Positions 53,239-62,111 are shown, numbered from the stretch's first letter. The stretch is 64,000 bases of DNA from Saccharibacillus soli (GCA_002189105.1 NIOB01000008.1:248001-312000); one strand, 5' to 3'. Numbers and translations are program-made. Notes: generated by a model from the sequence alone, not told the origin.

Positions 53239-53564
53239 CTTAATCCCTCCATTTGTGTAATTCTTGTGGGTTTGTGTGAGTGTTGATCTGTGTTCTTATC
53301 TGTTCTTGTGTCTCTCTTACATCTCATGAAACGCAGGCTCTGCAACTTTGGATCACTGAATTTTAAAATTTTTTAAAATCTTTTTTTGAAAAGTTGATTC
53401 CCTTGCATCATCAACTAAGTTTCCCACAACCTTTTGGTCAGTAATTCAGTTGTTGACTCTTCTTATATACACACCATACGAAAGAACTAATCTTCAAGGT
53501 AACCTATATTTCAAATTTTATTTTTGTGGATGATTACGGAACTTTAATCCGACTTGAGACCCAA
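53239..53564. other. A+T-rich upstream region of the copper-amine-oxidase-domain gene
   Basis: No ORF. It is A+T-rich with long runs (AAAATTTTTTAAAATC near 53360-53385) and probably contains the minus-strand promoter, but I could not place -35 and -10 with confidence. Confidence 0.4.
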
Positions 53565-53596
53565 CAAAAAAAGCCACTTTGGATCAGTGGCTTTTG
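53565..53596. terminator. intrinsic terminator after the MBL hydrolase gene
   Basis: AAAAAAAGCCACT (53565-53577) pairs with AGTGGCTTTT (53585-53594), with a minus-strand T-run. Confidence 0.85.
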
Positions 53597-53632
53597 TCGA
53601 TGCGGTATTCTGCTGCATCTTATCGGTCGATT

Positions 53633-54643
53633 TCAATCTGCCTCTACGACATGGAAGACAAAGCGATCCTCAGCATGGGTACGAGTGATTCGCCCCCGAT
53701 CTTCCAACTCGATCAGATGAGCAATCGTTTCCGACAGGGCGAATCGCAGCTGATGGATGCCCAGCGAATCTCCGAATAGGGATACGCAGATGGCATAAGC
53801 AGTCGCGCCGTGAGCCTGCTCACGCAGCAGCGCCTCCATCCGGTTCAAGCGGTCTTCATGATGTTCCAACAGCTGCGTAGTACGCGCCGTGAAGGACTCG
53901 AATGGATCACGGTGTCCGGGAAAGGCCTTGGATACATTCAGCGCACCCAACGTCCGCAGGCCTTCCAGATACGACCTGAGCGGATGCTGATCCCCGCCTG
54001 GGCCATACGAAATATTAGGCGAGATGCGCGGCAGCACGGCATCCCCGCATAGAATCAGCCCTGTCTGCTCCTCGTAAAAAGACAAGTGACCTTCCGCATG
54101 TCCTCCCGTTTCGATCGGCTGCCACCATCGCCCCCCGAAGCGAATGGGCAGTTCGGGCGCAATGACCGAAATCTCCGGCTGCGGCGTCACCTGCGGCAGA
54201 AAACTCCCCAGATGCTCCGGAAGCTGGTCGAGACGTTCAGGCGCCATGCCGTGCTGCCGATATAAAGCAATCATCTCCGCCGTCCAGGCCGATGGCGCAG
54301 ACTCATCTTGAAGGGTTCCCCAGCCCCTCCAGGCTGCTTCACTCGCTGCTCTTGACATCCATACTTGCGCTCCACTCTGCTGCTGTATCCAACCGGACAG
54401 CCCATAGTGATCGGGATGATGATGCGTCAGCACAATCGAGGCGATGTCCGACATCTCAATCCCAAGTTCAGCCAGCGCCTCTTTCCACACGGCCTCATTC
54501 TCCGCCGAACGCGGCCCCGGATCAACCATTGTCCATCCGTCTTCGCCGCGCAGCATATAGCTGTTGACCCAGCGCAGCGGGAACGCCATATGCAGGCGAA
54601 CCCGTGTGATGTCGTCGTAATGTGTCACTTGCGGTTTGCTCAT
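53633..54643 (-). CDS. MBL-fold metallo-hydrolase
   Basis: 336 aa. Metallo-beta-lactamase fold with the zinc motif THHHPDHYG (about residues 73-81), plus MVDPGP, GHAEGHLSFY, LCGDAVLP and FPGHRDPF as further ligands. A C-terminal about 90-residue winged-helix-like extension (THxxxx-type, RTTQLLEHHEDRLNRMEALLREQAHGATAYAI) is typical of the lactamase_B plus BLACT_WH group (LACTB2-like). Substrate unknown. 57 bp downstream of the hybrid kinase on the same strand. Confidence 0.9.
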   Translation of the reverse strand: MSKPQVTHYDDITRVRLHMAFPLRWVNSYMLRGEDGWTMVDPGPRSAENEAVWKEALAELGIEMSDIASIVLTHHHPDHYGLSGWIQQQSGAQVWMSRAASEAAWRGWGTLQDESAPSAWTAEMIALYRQHGMAPERLDQLPEHLGSFLPQVTPQPEISVIAPELPIRFGGRWWQPIETGGHAEGHLSFYEEQTGLILCGDAVLPRISPNISYGPGGDQHPLRSYLEGLRTLGALNVSKAFPGHRDPFESFTARTTQLLEHHEDRLNRMEALLREQAHGATAYAICVSLFGDSLGIHQLRFALSETIAHLIELEDRGRITRTHAEDRFVFHVVEAD

Positions 54644-54700
54644 GCGTTTGATCCTCGTCCTTCCCTTGCCTGCTTTCCTCCTTGACCTGAAGCGCCAGCG

Positions 54701-55933
54701 CTAACCCTTTTTATTGGTGTTCATTGCCAGAATGGCATTGAGCAGATGCAGTTTGCGAATAGGCTTGGTCACAATGGAGCGGAATCGTCTTCTTTCTTCA
54801 TCCTCCACTTTTTCACCCAAACGTGCAAGCAAAAAGGAATTGATATGACAATCCTGCTGAAGGGAAGTAAAGATCGCATTGCCTTCCACGGAACTTCTGT
54901 CTACGAGCAGCAGGTCAAAATCTCCCTTTCGCGCACGCTCCGCCCACTCTTCATCCAGATCCGGAATGGATTCGGCGGTGGCGCCCCAACCTTCCAGATT
55001 GCCGACGATAATGCTGCGCGAAGTCTCTTCACGGTCGATAACCAGCAGCTTCATTCCGCTGAGAACGTCATTTTCAAACGGAATGGAAGGCAGATCGGTA
55101 TAGCGTTCAAAAGTCAGCATGATTTCCACGGTAGTTCCTTCATCCTCGGTACTGGTCACTTCGATTCGTCCGCCCAGCAGCTCAATCAAATTTTTGGTGA
55201 TGCTGAGTCCCAGCCCGGCTCCTTCGTAATGATGCGCAGAGGCCTCATGCACCTGCGTATAGACATCGAAGATCCGGGTCAACTGCTCGGCAGACATCCC
55301 AATCCCCGTATCACGTACAGCAAAACCCACGACGATTCGATCTTCTTCCAGAGAAGGCATGCGTTTCAGTTGGAAGACAATTTCACCTTCGTGGGTAAAC
55401 TTGATCGCATTTTGCAGTAAATTAAGAAAGATCTGTCGAACTTTCACTACGTCGCCCACTACAAACAGCGGAATCTCCGATTCCACGTCGAGAATGACTT
55501 CTACCTTCTTCTCAAAAGCACGCGGAGCGAGCATATACACCAGATCTTCGATCGTGTTAATCAAATCGAACGGATTATGCGCGATGGTCATCTTGCCCGC
55601 TTCCAGGCGACTCATATCCAGAATTCCATTCACCAGTTCAAGCAGCGATGCGTTGCTCTGCCGGATGATGCCCAGATATTCGCTCTGTTCCTGCGTCAGC
55701 TCTGTTTCGCTCAACAGGTCGCTCATGGCTACAATACCATTGACCGGATTACGGATCTCATGGCTGAGAACCGCAACAAATTTGGATTTATTTTGGGATT
55801 CCTGTTCAGCAGCTTCGCGTTCGGTTCGTTCCTCATCAAGCAGCAGCCGCAGGCGCTCCAGCTCTGCCTGACAGGCTTCACCTGCACGTGTCAGTTCTTC
55901 AATCTGCTGAAGGTGATCTTTATTTTTCGACAT
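54701..55933 (-). CDS. cytoplasmic hybrid histidine kinase with C-terminal receiver-like domain
   Basis: 410 aa. No transmembrane segment. N-terminal coiled coil (about 5-50), HisKA with His58 in LSHEIRNPVNG, HATPase_c with NLLQNAIKFTH, DTGIGMS and GAGLGLSI (about 165-285), then a receiver-like domain (about 295-405). The latter has LLVIDREE, Asp in LLLVDRSS and Lys in VTKPI, but only one of the two usual N-terminal acidic residues. No sensor domain; the coiled coil may dock to another protein. AAAGAGGTG precedes ATG. Confidence 0.88.
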   Translation of the reverse strand: MSKNKDHLQQIEELTRAGEACQAELERLRLLLDEERTEREAAEQESQNKSKFVAVLSHEIRNPVNGIVAMSDLLSETELTQEQSEYLGIIRQSNASLLELVNGILDMSRLEAGKMTIAHNPFDLINTIEDLVYMLAPRAFEKKVEVILDVESEIPLFVVGDVVKVRQIFLNLLQNAIKFTHEGEIVFQLKRMPSLEEDRIVVGFAVRDTGIGMSAEQLTRIFDVYTQVHEASAHHYEGAGLGLSITKNLIELLGGRIEVTSTEDEGTTVEIMLTFERYTDLPSIPFENDVLSGMKLLVIDREETSRSIIVGNLEGWGATAESIPDLDEEWAERARKGDFDLLLVDRSSVEGNAIFTSLQQDCHINSFLLARLGEKVEDEERRRFRSIVTKPIRKLHLLNAILAMNTNKKG

Positions 55934-55989
55934 GGGTATGCACCTCTTTAAGCAAGCATAATGGTGCTATATACCCAAATTTGACAAGG

Positions 55990-56730
55990 TCAGAACCTTT
56001 TTCCGACAAAAATCATCCGTGGAGAATCCGCTTCGTAACGCTTTTCATCGTAATCGCCGCGCACTTCATCAATCTCCAGCCTCGCCTCAGTCAGCAGCTG
56101 CGTCAGTTCCTCCAGCGTATACAGTTTCACTCGTTCATCGTACTCGCGCGGCTCACTCGCTTCCTGTCCCTCCGGAATGATCGTGATGTGTTTTTTCACA
56201 TAACCGTCTTCGATCTTGCGGCGCTCCTCGATCTTCAGCCCTTCTTCTTCCCGCTCCGTACAAGGCTTCAAATGACGCTCCACATGCAGTGAATTCATAA
56301 AATCGATAATGTATCGGCCGCCTGGACGGAGTACGCGCTGAATCTCCTCCAGCACACGCACATGTTCCTTATCCTGCTTGAAGTAGCCAAATGAAGTAAA
56401 CAGGTTGACTACCGCATCAAATTCACCGTCTGCAAACGGAAGTTCGCGCATGTCGCCCTGCACCCAATTCACAGCCTCGGCGCCTTCTTCCTTCTTCGCT
56501 TCTTCCAGCAGCACTTCCGACAGATCCATGCCCGTGACCTTGTAGCCTTTCTCGGCCAGCGACAGCGAATGTCGGCCCATGCCGCAGCATAGATCCAGCA
56601 CCTTCGCGCCAGGCGGCAGCTTCAGCCAGGAGATCATCTCATGCACCTCATGCGCCGCCCCCTGTTCATCTCGGTAGCTGTAGACTCTCAGATAATCTTC
56701 TCCGAAACTTTCTTCATACCATGCGCTCAT
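55990..56730 (-). CDS. class I SAM-dependent methyltransferase
   Basis: 246 aa. SAM motif VLDLCCGMGRHSLSLAEKGYKVTGMDLSE (about residues 44-72), post-I acidic loop GDMRELPF (about 91-98) and motif IV FDAVVNLFTSFGYF. Resembles small-molecule methyltransferases of the Methyltransf_25/11 type. ATG at 56730 with GGGAGGCG upstream. Substrate unknown. It lies 56 bp before the hybrid kinase, possibly co-transcribed. Confidence 0.88.
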   Translation of the reverse strand: MSAWYEESFGEDYLRVYSYRDEQGAAHEVHEMISWLKLPPGAKVLDLCCGMGRHSLSLAEKGYKVTGMDLSEVLLEEAKKEEGAEAVNWVQGDMRELPFADGEFDAVVNLFTSFGYFKQDKEHVRVLEEIQRVLRPGGRYIIDFMNSLHVERHLKPCTEREEEGLKIEERRKIEDGYVKKHITIIPEGQEASEPREYDERVKLYTLEELTQLLTEARLEIDEVRGDYDEKRYEADSPRMIFVGKRF

Positions 56731-56833
56731 CGCTGATTTCGCCTCCCTGGATTCTGTTCTGCTCCATCGACAGAAGCGGAGCGTAGCTCCAATTCTCCTG
56801 CCGCTTACAGAGCGGTACCCTTATATTTACACG

Positions 56834-56871
56834 AAAAAAGACGGGACAATCCGTGTACCGGATTCCCGTCT
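56834..56871 (-). terminator. intrinsic terminator after the DUF429 gene
   Basis: AGACGGGACAATCCG pairs with CGGATTCCCGTCT (few mismatches) and is followed by TTTTTTCG on the minus strand. Confidence 0.83.
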
Positions 56872-56947
56872 GAACGCCAAACGTTGAAAGCAGGCTCCAA
56901 AAGTGCATCCCTGTCTCTTTCGGAGTTGGTTTGATTTCGATCAAGAT

Positions 56948-57808
56948 TCAGATATACACGATATTCATCTCCAGCCGTCCGCTATAGTCAAACTGCCGCT
57001 GCGTGCCTTCCGTCACATAACGTGCTGGAGAACGGCCGGAGCGAATACGCTGTGCCGTCAGCGCCAGAGCCGCCGCATCAAGCAGATCGTCACGAGCGGC
57101 CTGCTTGCGGGGAAAATGCTCCAGCAGCTGCTTCAGAGTCATCCGGTCAATCCCCGTCTGTTCCAGAATGTCGAGACGCTCGGCTAGACCTTCAGCCGTC
57201 TTTTTCCCATGCAGCGGCGCTTGTTCTCCGTTCAGTCGCAGGAAAGCCACCTCCGGGTGTGACTCCAGCAGCGGAAGAGGATCTCCACCTGCCAACCGCG
57301 CGGCGATAAAATCGTCCAATTCCCGGATCTTGGGCAGCAGATTGAGGCTCTGACAGCTCAGTTTGCGTCCTGTTACCGCTTGGTTTGCTGCGGACGGACT
57401 CGCTGCGCGGAGCGCCTGGCGCGCGGGCACGGGAAATACGCTGGATTTGCGTGATCGAGGCAGCAGCTTCCGGCAGTCGCGGTCGCAGCGCCGATCGCAA
57501 ACGCTGTTGCGCAATCCGTCTGCACCCTCAGGCAGTCCTATCGGCATATCGATCAGCAAGAGATCATGCGCCGGATCAGGCTGGAGAGCCGACCATAAGG
57601 AAGCGATATTGGGATATACCGCCGAGGTGACCCTAACAGTTTCAGCTTCCGCCCATTCGCACTCCGAAGCGTCCGAATGGGCTGCGCGGGCCTGTCCATT
57701 CCCGCAGCCTGTGCCGCTCAACCCGATCTTCTTCGTTCCCTCAATCACCACTGCCGCCCAGCCGCCGGGGCAGCCGTCCACGCCAATGCCCCGATAAGAA
57801 TCGCTCAT
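56948..57808 (-). CDS. DUF429-family protein (putative RNase H-fold nuclease)
   Basis: 286 aa. Begins with the family signature GIGVDGCPGGWAAVV (about residues 7-21), has LLLIDMPIGLPEG (about 88-100), CDRRCDRDCRKLL, SCQSLNLLPKIRELDDFI, LESHPEVAFLRLNG and DDLLDAAALALTAQRI, with the acidic residues expected for an RNase H-like active site (Asp11, Asp91, Glu near 181, Asp near 241). Its ATG overlaps the stop of the GNAT-Nudix gene (ATGA), so the two are coupled. Insert about 35-60 is of unknown role. Family function is unproven. Confidence 0.85.
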   Translation of the reverse strand: MSDSYRGIGVDGCPGGWAAVVIEGTKKIGLSGTGCGNGQARAAHSDASECEWAEAETVRVTSAVYPNIASLWSALQPDPAHDLLLIDMPIGLPEGADGLRNSVCDRRCDRDCRKLLPRSRKSSVFPVPARQALRAASPSAANQAVTGRKLSCQSLNLLPKIRELDDFIAARLAGGDPLPLLESHPEVAFLRLNGEQAPLHGKKTAEGLAERLDILEQTGIDRMTLKQLLEHFPRKQAARDDLLDAAALALTAQRIRSGRSPARYVTEGTQRQFDYSGRLEMNIVYI

Positions 57809-58830
57809 TGCGCGTCTCCATGCGTGAGATAAGCCTGAACAATCGCCCGATCACGTGCTTGAATAAAGGCTCCTACGTAGCTCTTGGGACGGTCCTTTTC
57901 CATGAGACTCAGGGCTTCTTGCGGCGTGACCCAGATTAGTCTAAACCCGGCGGCCTGTTCACCTGCCGTCAGCTCCGCTGCGGATAATTCACCAAGCAGT
58001 CGAACCTCGTACGCGTAGGAGAACTGCTTGCGCAGATGCTCAGTAACATATTCAACGGTCATGCCAAGTTCTCGCACGATCTTCACTTCAGCACCGGCTT
58101 CCTCACGCAATTCGCGCCGCAGTGCGGCATGAACGTCTTCGCCAGCTTCAATTCCCCCGCCCGGCAGCTTATGATAATCGTCCCGTGAGACATGCATCAA
58201 GGCCATTCGCCCTCGATGATCCAGCAGCACGGCACGTGCAGCCTGACGCAGCCAGAAAGTATGCTCGTCAGCAGATTGGGGACCAGGAGAAGCAGATTGA
58301 TGTTCCCTGCGTGGAAGCGATAACTCGGCGTCCCGAATGAGCGCCAACAACGGAAGCTTGATATAATCAACCAATCGGAAGTCCGAGTGGGGATCAGGGT
58401 GGCTCTCGCCTACTTTCACATACCCGGCATGGCTGTAAAACCGCTGATTGCGTTCGCTTCCGGCCGGAGTATCCAGCGACCAGCGACGCGCTTGAGGATA
58501 GGCGGCTTCAATCGCGGACAATGCGTTCGCACCAATTCCCTGACCCTGCCGCGCAGGAGCCACAAACAGCGAACCTATGCGGAAACTGCCCTCTCCAAGG
58601 TCGAATACCCGCGCCCCTCCCACAAGCTGTCCATCTGCGAAGATCGCCAGATAGGAACCGTCGTCAGCGCCCTGCTCATGCCAGGCTGACGTTTCGATGC
58701 CTTCCGGCATCACACCATACCGCTTGAGATCTTCGGCAAAAGCTGCGATGGCGATCTGGCGAAGCGTTCCCAAATCTTCGGAACGAACCGGAGCGAGGGT
58801 GACCGTATGATGCGGCTGTATAATCGACAT
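57805..58830 (-). CDS. GNAT acetyltransferase-Nudix hydrolase fusion
   Basis: 341 aa. N-terminal GNAT domain (about 10-155) with acetyl-CoA motif RQGQGIG (94-100) and SLFVAP, YSHAGY. After a linker (about 165-190) comes a Nudix domain with the complete box GX5EX7REUXEEXGU at 225-247. Fusion of the two is uncommon and suggests one metabolite passes between them or both act on a modified nucleotide (inference). AAGGAGAA precedes ATG. Operon with DUF429 downstream. Confidence 0.88.
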   Translation of the reverse strand: MSIIQPHHTVTLAPVRSEDLGTLRQIAIAAFAEDLKRYGVMPEGIETSAWHEQGADDGSYLAIFADGQLVGGARVFDLGEGSFRIGSLFVAPARQGQGIGANALSAIEAAYPQARRWSLDTPAGSERNQRFYSHAGYVKVGESHPDPHSDFRLVDYIKLPLLALIRDAELSLPRREHQSASPGPQSADEHTFWLRQAARAVLLDHRGRMALMHVSRDDYHKLPGGGIEAGEDVHAALRRELREEAGAEVKIVRELGMTVEYVTEHLRKQFSYAYEVRLLGELSAAELTAGEQAAGFRLIWVTPQEALSLMEKDRPKSYVGAFIQARDRAIVQAYLTHGDAQ

Positions 58831-58891
58831 GTCTGGTTCTCCTTCAACGTTGGGTTCCCTTTATAGGTCTACTTCTATGTTAATCCTATTC

Positions 58892-59038
58892 CTACGACCT
58901 CTGTCTTAATTCCCGTAAAATCTGCTCCAGCCGATGCGCGATATTCTCCTGATGATCCGCATCCCGCTTCAAGCGCTTATCGATGTCTACCAACTTGATA
59001 ATGACGATTAACAGCAGAATCAGTAATAAAATACCCAT
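58892..59038 (-). CDS. small membrane protein (48 aa)
   Basis: 48 aa: one N-terminal helix (GILLLILLLIVIIKLV, residues 2-17) followed by a charged amphipathic tail (DIDKRLKRDADHQENIAHRLEQILRELRQRS). GGAGGG is about 9 nt before the ATG at 59038. The form (one helix plus a basic coiled coil) is like many small membrane regulators and like the YvlD/DUF-type anchor peptides, but no family is recognised. It lies 61 bp before the GNAT-Nudix gene, with no terminator seen between. Confidence 0.7.
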   Translation of the reverse strand: MGILLLILLLIVIIKLVDIDKRLKRDADHQENIAHRLEQILRELRQRS

Positions 59039-59358
59039 GTGTCTCTCTCCCTCCAGATCAGTTTTCGTTCAAAATTTCAAATGTTCTTTATCAAAATGAT
59101 ACATTAGAGTCATCAGCCTATCGGGTCAGCACCATAAAAAATGCGCAGAATCAGTTCGGCGTCAGGAACCCCCGATTCATAATATGAACGCAAAAATTGC
59201 GTATTGTCGTAAGAAACTTCAACAGTCAGGAATTGGATGATCTTCTGCTAGTATAACAAGTTCGGCGGGTGAATACAGGGGGAAATCTCATGAGAGGTGG
59301 AGAGGTGGAGCTTTCCGGCAGGCCGTGAAGTTAACTCGACCATGATTGCATCATGCCC
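59039..59358. other. intergenic region with no recognised gene
   Basis: About 320 bp, A+T-rich in its first half. I saw a short hairpin ACGCAA/TTGCGT near 59190 but no ORF with a credible ribosome site. It probably carries the promoter of the small membrane protein. Confidence 0.4.
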
Positions 59359-59395
59359 AAAAACCCCGGTCTTCCATAAGGAAGACCGGGGTTTT
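59359..59395. terminator. intrinsic terminator after the metallophosphoesterase operon
   Basis: AAAAACCCCGGTCTTCC (59359-59375) with GGAAGACCGGGGTTTTT (59379-59395), a perfect stem with T-runs on both sides. Confidence 0.92.
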
Positions 59396-59463
59396 TGGAG
59401 AATCGCCAGCACGTAAACAGTCGATGTAATAACCGGGGAAGGCGTATCAGGATTGCTGCGAAA

Positions 59464-60780
59464 TTAATGCAGATTCACCAGTTCCTGCTTCGTCTTCACC
59501 GGATAGCTGACCATATGTGCGGCGCCTTCGATCCACGCCCCGCGTACAAAATCCCGACCGCGTACGACCACGCGATCCGTATAAATCTCAACCTGAAGCC
59601 CTTCGCTTCCGGTCAGATGCTCGTCGTTATCCGTCCACAGGTAGGCCACGGAGGAAGCATTGAACATGGCAGGCAGCACGCCCTGCCCATCGTACACCAT
59701 CCGTTTGGCCTCAAGCTGCCAATGGGTGTGCCCGGAGAACAGAATCGCCTGTGGATAGGCGGCAAGCACCTGTTTCAATTCGGCGTCCTGATTGACGCCG
59801 TACCAGCCCTGCTCCTCCAGCGAACCGGCCACCGTATTCTTGAGCGGCTGATGCAGGAAGATGAAGATCGGCTTGTCTGGCGAAGCCTCTTCGCTAAGAC
59901 GTTCGCGCAGCCAGTCCAGCTGCCCGGGAGATAGATCACAGTCCTTGGGATGCGGGCTTTCACTGCCCAGGAAAATAAAATGATACCCGCCCAGCCAATG
60001 GTCGTGGTAAGGGGCGGCTTCGCCGGTGCCCTGGGCGAATCGGTTCATTCGCCGCTCCCACAGCTCGCGTGCGCGGGTGTCCGCTTCCGCCGAACCGGAT
60101 AATCGGGCGGCCATCCCCGCCAGATCCAGTCCCAGCTCCGCCGCCGCTTCGGCAAGCGACTCCGCAGCAGTCGCCGGCGCAGCGTTGGTTGGCGCATGAG
60201 GCAGCGAAGCCGCCCCTTTCTCTTGATCTGATTGCGGAGACTTGCCGCCCAACACCCGAAAATGCCCATCCAGCGCGTCTTCAATCTCCAGCCCTTCAAG
60301 AGCGCTGAGATCAATGGGCGTTCCATTCTCTTCCCATAGCACCGCGCCAATGTCGTGGTTGCCCAGCGTAAGATACAGCTCCGGCAGAGCTGCCGGACGT
60401 TCGCTCCAGATCCGGCGGAATTCGCGGTATTCCGCCGCCAGACCGCGATCCGTCACATCGCCCACGTGCATGATGCCCAGGCTGCCGACGCCGAAGGAAG
60501 CCAGATCCTCCAACGCCTGCTTCCAGTGCCGATTGTGAATATGGCTGGCATCGTCACGGATATGCGTATCCGTAATGACCTGGAAGGTCGCCAGAAGCTG
60601 ATGGTCTACCGAACTGGCTCCATGCCGGTCAGCCGCTGACTGCTGTACAATTGACGTGTTTATCGGCGGCTGCATCGCTGCGGGCTGCTGCGCCGCAAAT
60701 GCTGGCTCGGCAGCCGTCTGTTCCAACTCCCCCTGCTCGGCTTCCTCCCTATTTGCGCTATGCTTCTCCTCCTGCTTCAT
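59464..60780 (-). CDS. metallophosphoesterase (calcineurin-like)
   Basis: 438 aa. Motifs: ITDTHI (Asp/His, about 70), MHVGDVTDRG (about 105), TLGNHDIGA (about 140), FLHQP (about 345) and FSGHTHWQ (about 383). These give the standard two-metal site. The first about 60 residues (Glu/Gln/Ala-rich) are not conserved, and there is a long Ala/Glu insert (about 170-230). ATG at 60780 with AAAGGAGGG upstream. Third gene after HAD and SMR on one strand; phosphodi- or monoesterase, substrate unknown. Confidence 0.88.
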   Translation of the reverse strand: MKQEEKHSANREEAEQGELEQTAAEPAFAAQQPAAMQPPINTSIVQQSAADRHGASSVDHQLLATFQVITDTHIRDDASHIHNRHWKQALEDLASFGVGSLGIMHVGDVTDRGLAAEYREFRRIWSERPAALPELYLTLGNHDIGAVLWEENGTPIDLSALEGLEIEDALDGHFRVLGGKSPQSDQEKGAASLPHAPTNAAPATAAESLAEAAAELGLDLAGMAARLSGSAEADTRARELWERRMNRFAQGTGEAAPYHDHWLGGYHFIFLGSESPHPKDCDLSPGQLDWLRERLSEEASPDKPIFIFLHQPLKNTVAGSLEEQGWYGVNQDAELKQVLAAYPQAILFSGHTHWQLEAKRMVYDGQGVLPAMFNASSVAYLWTDNDEHLTGSEGLQVEIYTDRVVVRGRDFVRGAWIEGAAHMVSYPVKTKQELVNLH

Positions 60781-60806
60781 TTCAAGCCCTCCTTTTTCCT
60801 CGCTCA

Positions 60807-61157
60807 TCAAGATTCGCTCCATTTCAGTCCCATGATGCCGATCAAGATGAAGGCAATCCAGACCAAAGAGCCCAATTTCAATCGCTCACCAAAAAAGAAA
60901 TGCCCGGCAACCCCAATCAAGGTAATCCCTACACCCGACCAGATCGCGTAAGCCACGCCAAGCGGAATATGTTTGACCGAAAAATTAAGCAGCGTAAAGC
61001 TGGCTCCGTAGCAAACAAACATCAAAATCGACGGCCACAGACGGGTAAAGCCGTCCGATACCTTCATCAACAGCGTACCGCTGAGTTCCAACATAATCGC
61101 CAGGGCAAGCAGCGTCCAGCCCAGCGAAGCCTGGGAGCCTGCCTCTACCGTATTCAT
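60807..61157 (-). CDS. SMR-family small membrane transporter
   Basis: 116 aa, four helices. GWTLLALAIMLELSGTLLMKVSDGFTRLWPSILMFVCYGASFTLLNFSVKHIPLGVAYAIWSGVG is a clear small-multidrug-resistance pattern, with the membrane Glu in LELSGT (EmrE Glu14 equivalent) and AYAIWSG. ATG at 61157 overlaps the HAD stop by 4 bp. Either a drug/quaternary-ammonium or guanidinium exporter; these are not told apart here, and no guanidine riboswitch was found. Confidence 0.9.
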   Translation of the reverse strand: MNTVEAGSQASLGWTLLALAIMLELSGTLLMKVSDGFTRLWPSILMFVCYGASFTLLNFSVKHIPLGVAYAIWSGVGITLIGVAGHFFFGERLKLGSLVWIAFILIGIMGLKWSES

Positions 61158-62080
61158 TCCGCCACCCGACTCTCGTCGCTCAAGCCTTTGCCTGGAAGCC
61201 CAAGCTCCAGGAACGACCGAATCGTCCAATCCGCTGAAGGCAGCTCCGCTCTCTCGCCAATGCCAATCTTCAGGCGTACACCCGCTTCACGAGCCATCTG
61301 CATGTCGCCTTCGGTATCTCCAATCATCACGACCTGCTCCGGCGCTGCCTCCAATCGTTCACAGGCCAGCAGGCACAGATCTGGATAGGGCTTACCCCGC
61401 TCCGCCTGATCGGTACCGATGACGACTGCAAAATAGTCTTCAATGCCCAACCAGCTCAGATGCCGACGCGCACTGTCGGTCTCATCAGCCGTCACCACGG
61501 CAAGCGGCACCCCTGCCCGGCGACAGTTCTCCAGAACATCCCTCACACCGGGCAGCAATTTTGCCGGACGAATCCGATCCAGCTCTGCGTCTGCCTGCTC
61601 GGTGCACTCACGCACGATGACTTTGGCTTCCCCCCAAGTCAATCCAAGCCGATAAGCCTGCCAAGTCAGTACCGCGCGCATCTCTTCTACCGTTCCCATC
61701 GCCAGCGGCCCTCTCCGGTCATAATCCACCGTACATCCCTGCTCATTCTGCTCCGTACCCCAGATCGAAGAGATGTCCGCCTCATCCAGCTCAAGACCTC
61801 GTTCTTTTAACACGACTCTGAACCGATCCAGCGCGTAATCGCTCCAAAATCCCCACATCGCGGTAAAATCCAGCAGTGTGCCATCTTTATCGAATAGAAT
61901 GGCTTGAACCCGATCAAGACCTCGTTCCTTACCGCACAGAGCGTCTTGAACCCGATCAAGACCTCGTTCCTTATCGAACAGAGCGTCTTGAACCCGATCG
62001 AGACCTCGTTCCTTATCGAACAGAGCGTCTTGAACCCGATCAAGACCCCGTTGTCCAATCCATCCTTTGTCGCTCATCAT
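61154..62080 (-). CDS. HAD-family hydrolase with a four-fold N-terminal repeat
   Basis: 308 aa. Catalytic loop ILFDKDGTLLD with Asp64 and Asp66, VVTADET (motif II Thr), GKPYPD (motif III Lys) and VMIGDTEGDMQMA (motif IV): a phosphatase of the phosphoglycolate-phosphatase type. Before it come four copies of a 14-residue unit (RGLDRVQDALFDKE at 11-24 and 25-38, RGLDRVQDALCGKE at 39-52, RGLDRVQAILFDKD at 53-66); the fourth contains the catalytic DKD. The repeat probably arose by copying the start of this gene. ATG pair at 62080/62077 after GGAGGGAAG. Coupled to SMR downstream. Confidence 0.88.
   Translation of the reverse strand: MMSDKGWIGQRGLDRVQDALFDKERGLDRVQDALFDKERGLDRVQDALCGKERGLDRVQAILFDKDGTLLDFTAMWGFWSDYALDRFRVVLKERGLELDEADISSIWGTEQNEQGCTVDYDRRGPLAMGTVEEMRAVLTWQAYRLGLTWGEAKVIVRECTEQADAELDRIRPAKLLPGVRDVLENCRRAGVPLAVVTADETDSARRHLSWLGIEDYFAVVIGTDQAERGKPYPDLCLLACERLEAAPEQVVMIGDTEGDMQMAREAGVRLKIGIGERAELPSADWTIRSFLELGLPGKGLSDESRVAE
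61883..62050. repeat. 4 x 42-bp tandem repeat at the start of the HAD gene
   Basis: Four head-to-tail 42-bp units, nearly identical in their inner three copies (one difference). The length is a multiple of three, so all units stay in frame. They code for the 14-residue repeat described above. Such units change number easily by slippage. Confidence 0.88.
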
Positions 62081-62111
62081 GCCAACTTCTTCCCTCCCTC
62101 AACTTTGCAGC

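Noticed and set aside
51469-53286. 605-codon plus-strand ORF
   Set aside because: Antisense shadow of the copper-amine-oxidase-domain gene; His/Arg/Cys-rich nonsense composition and no start signal.
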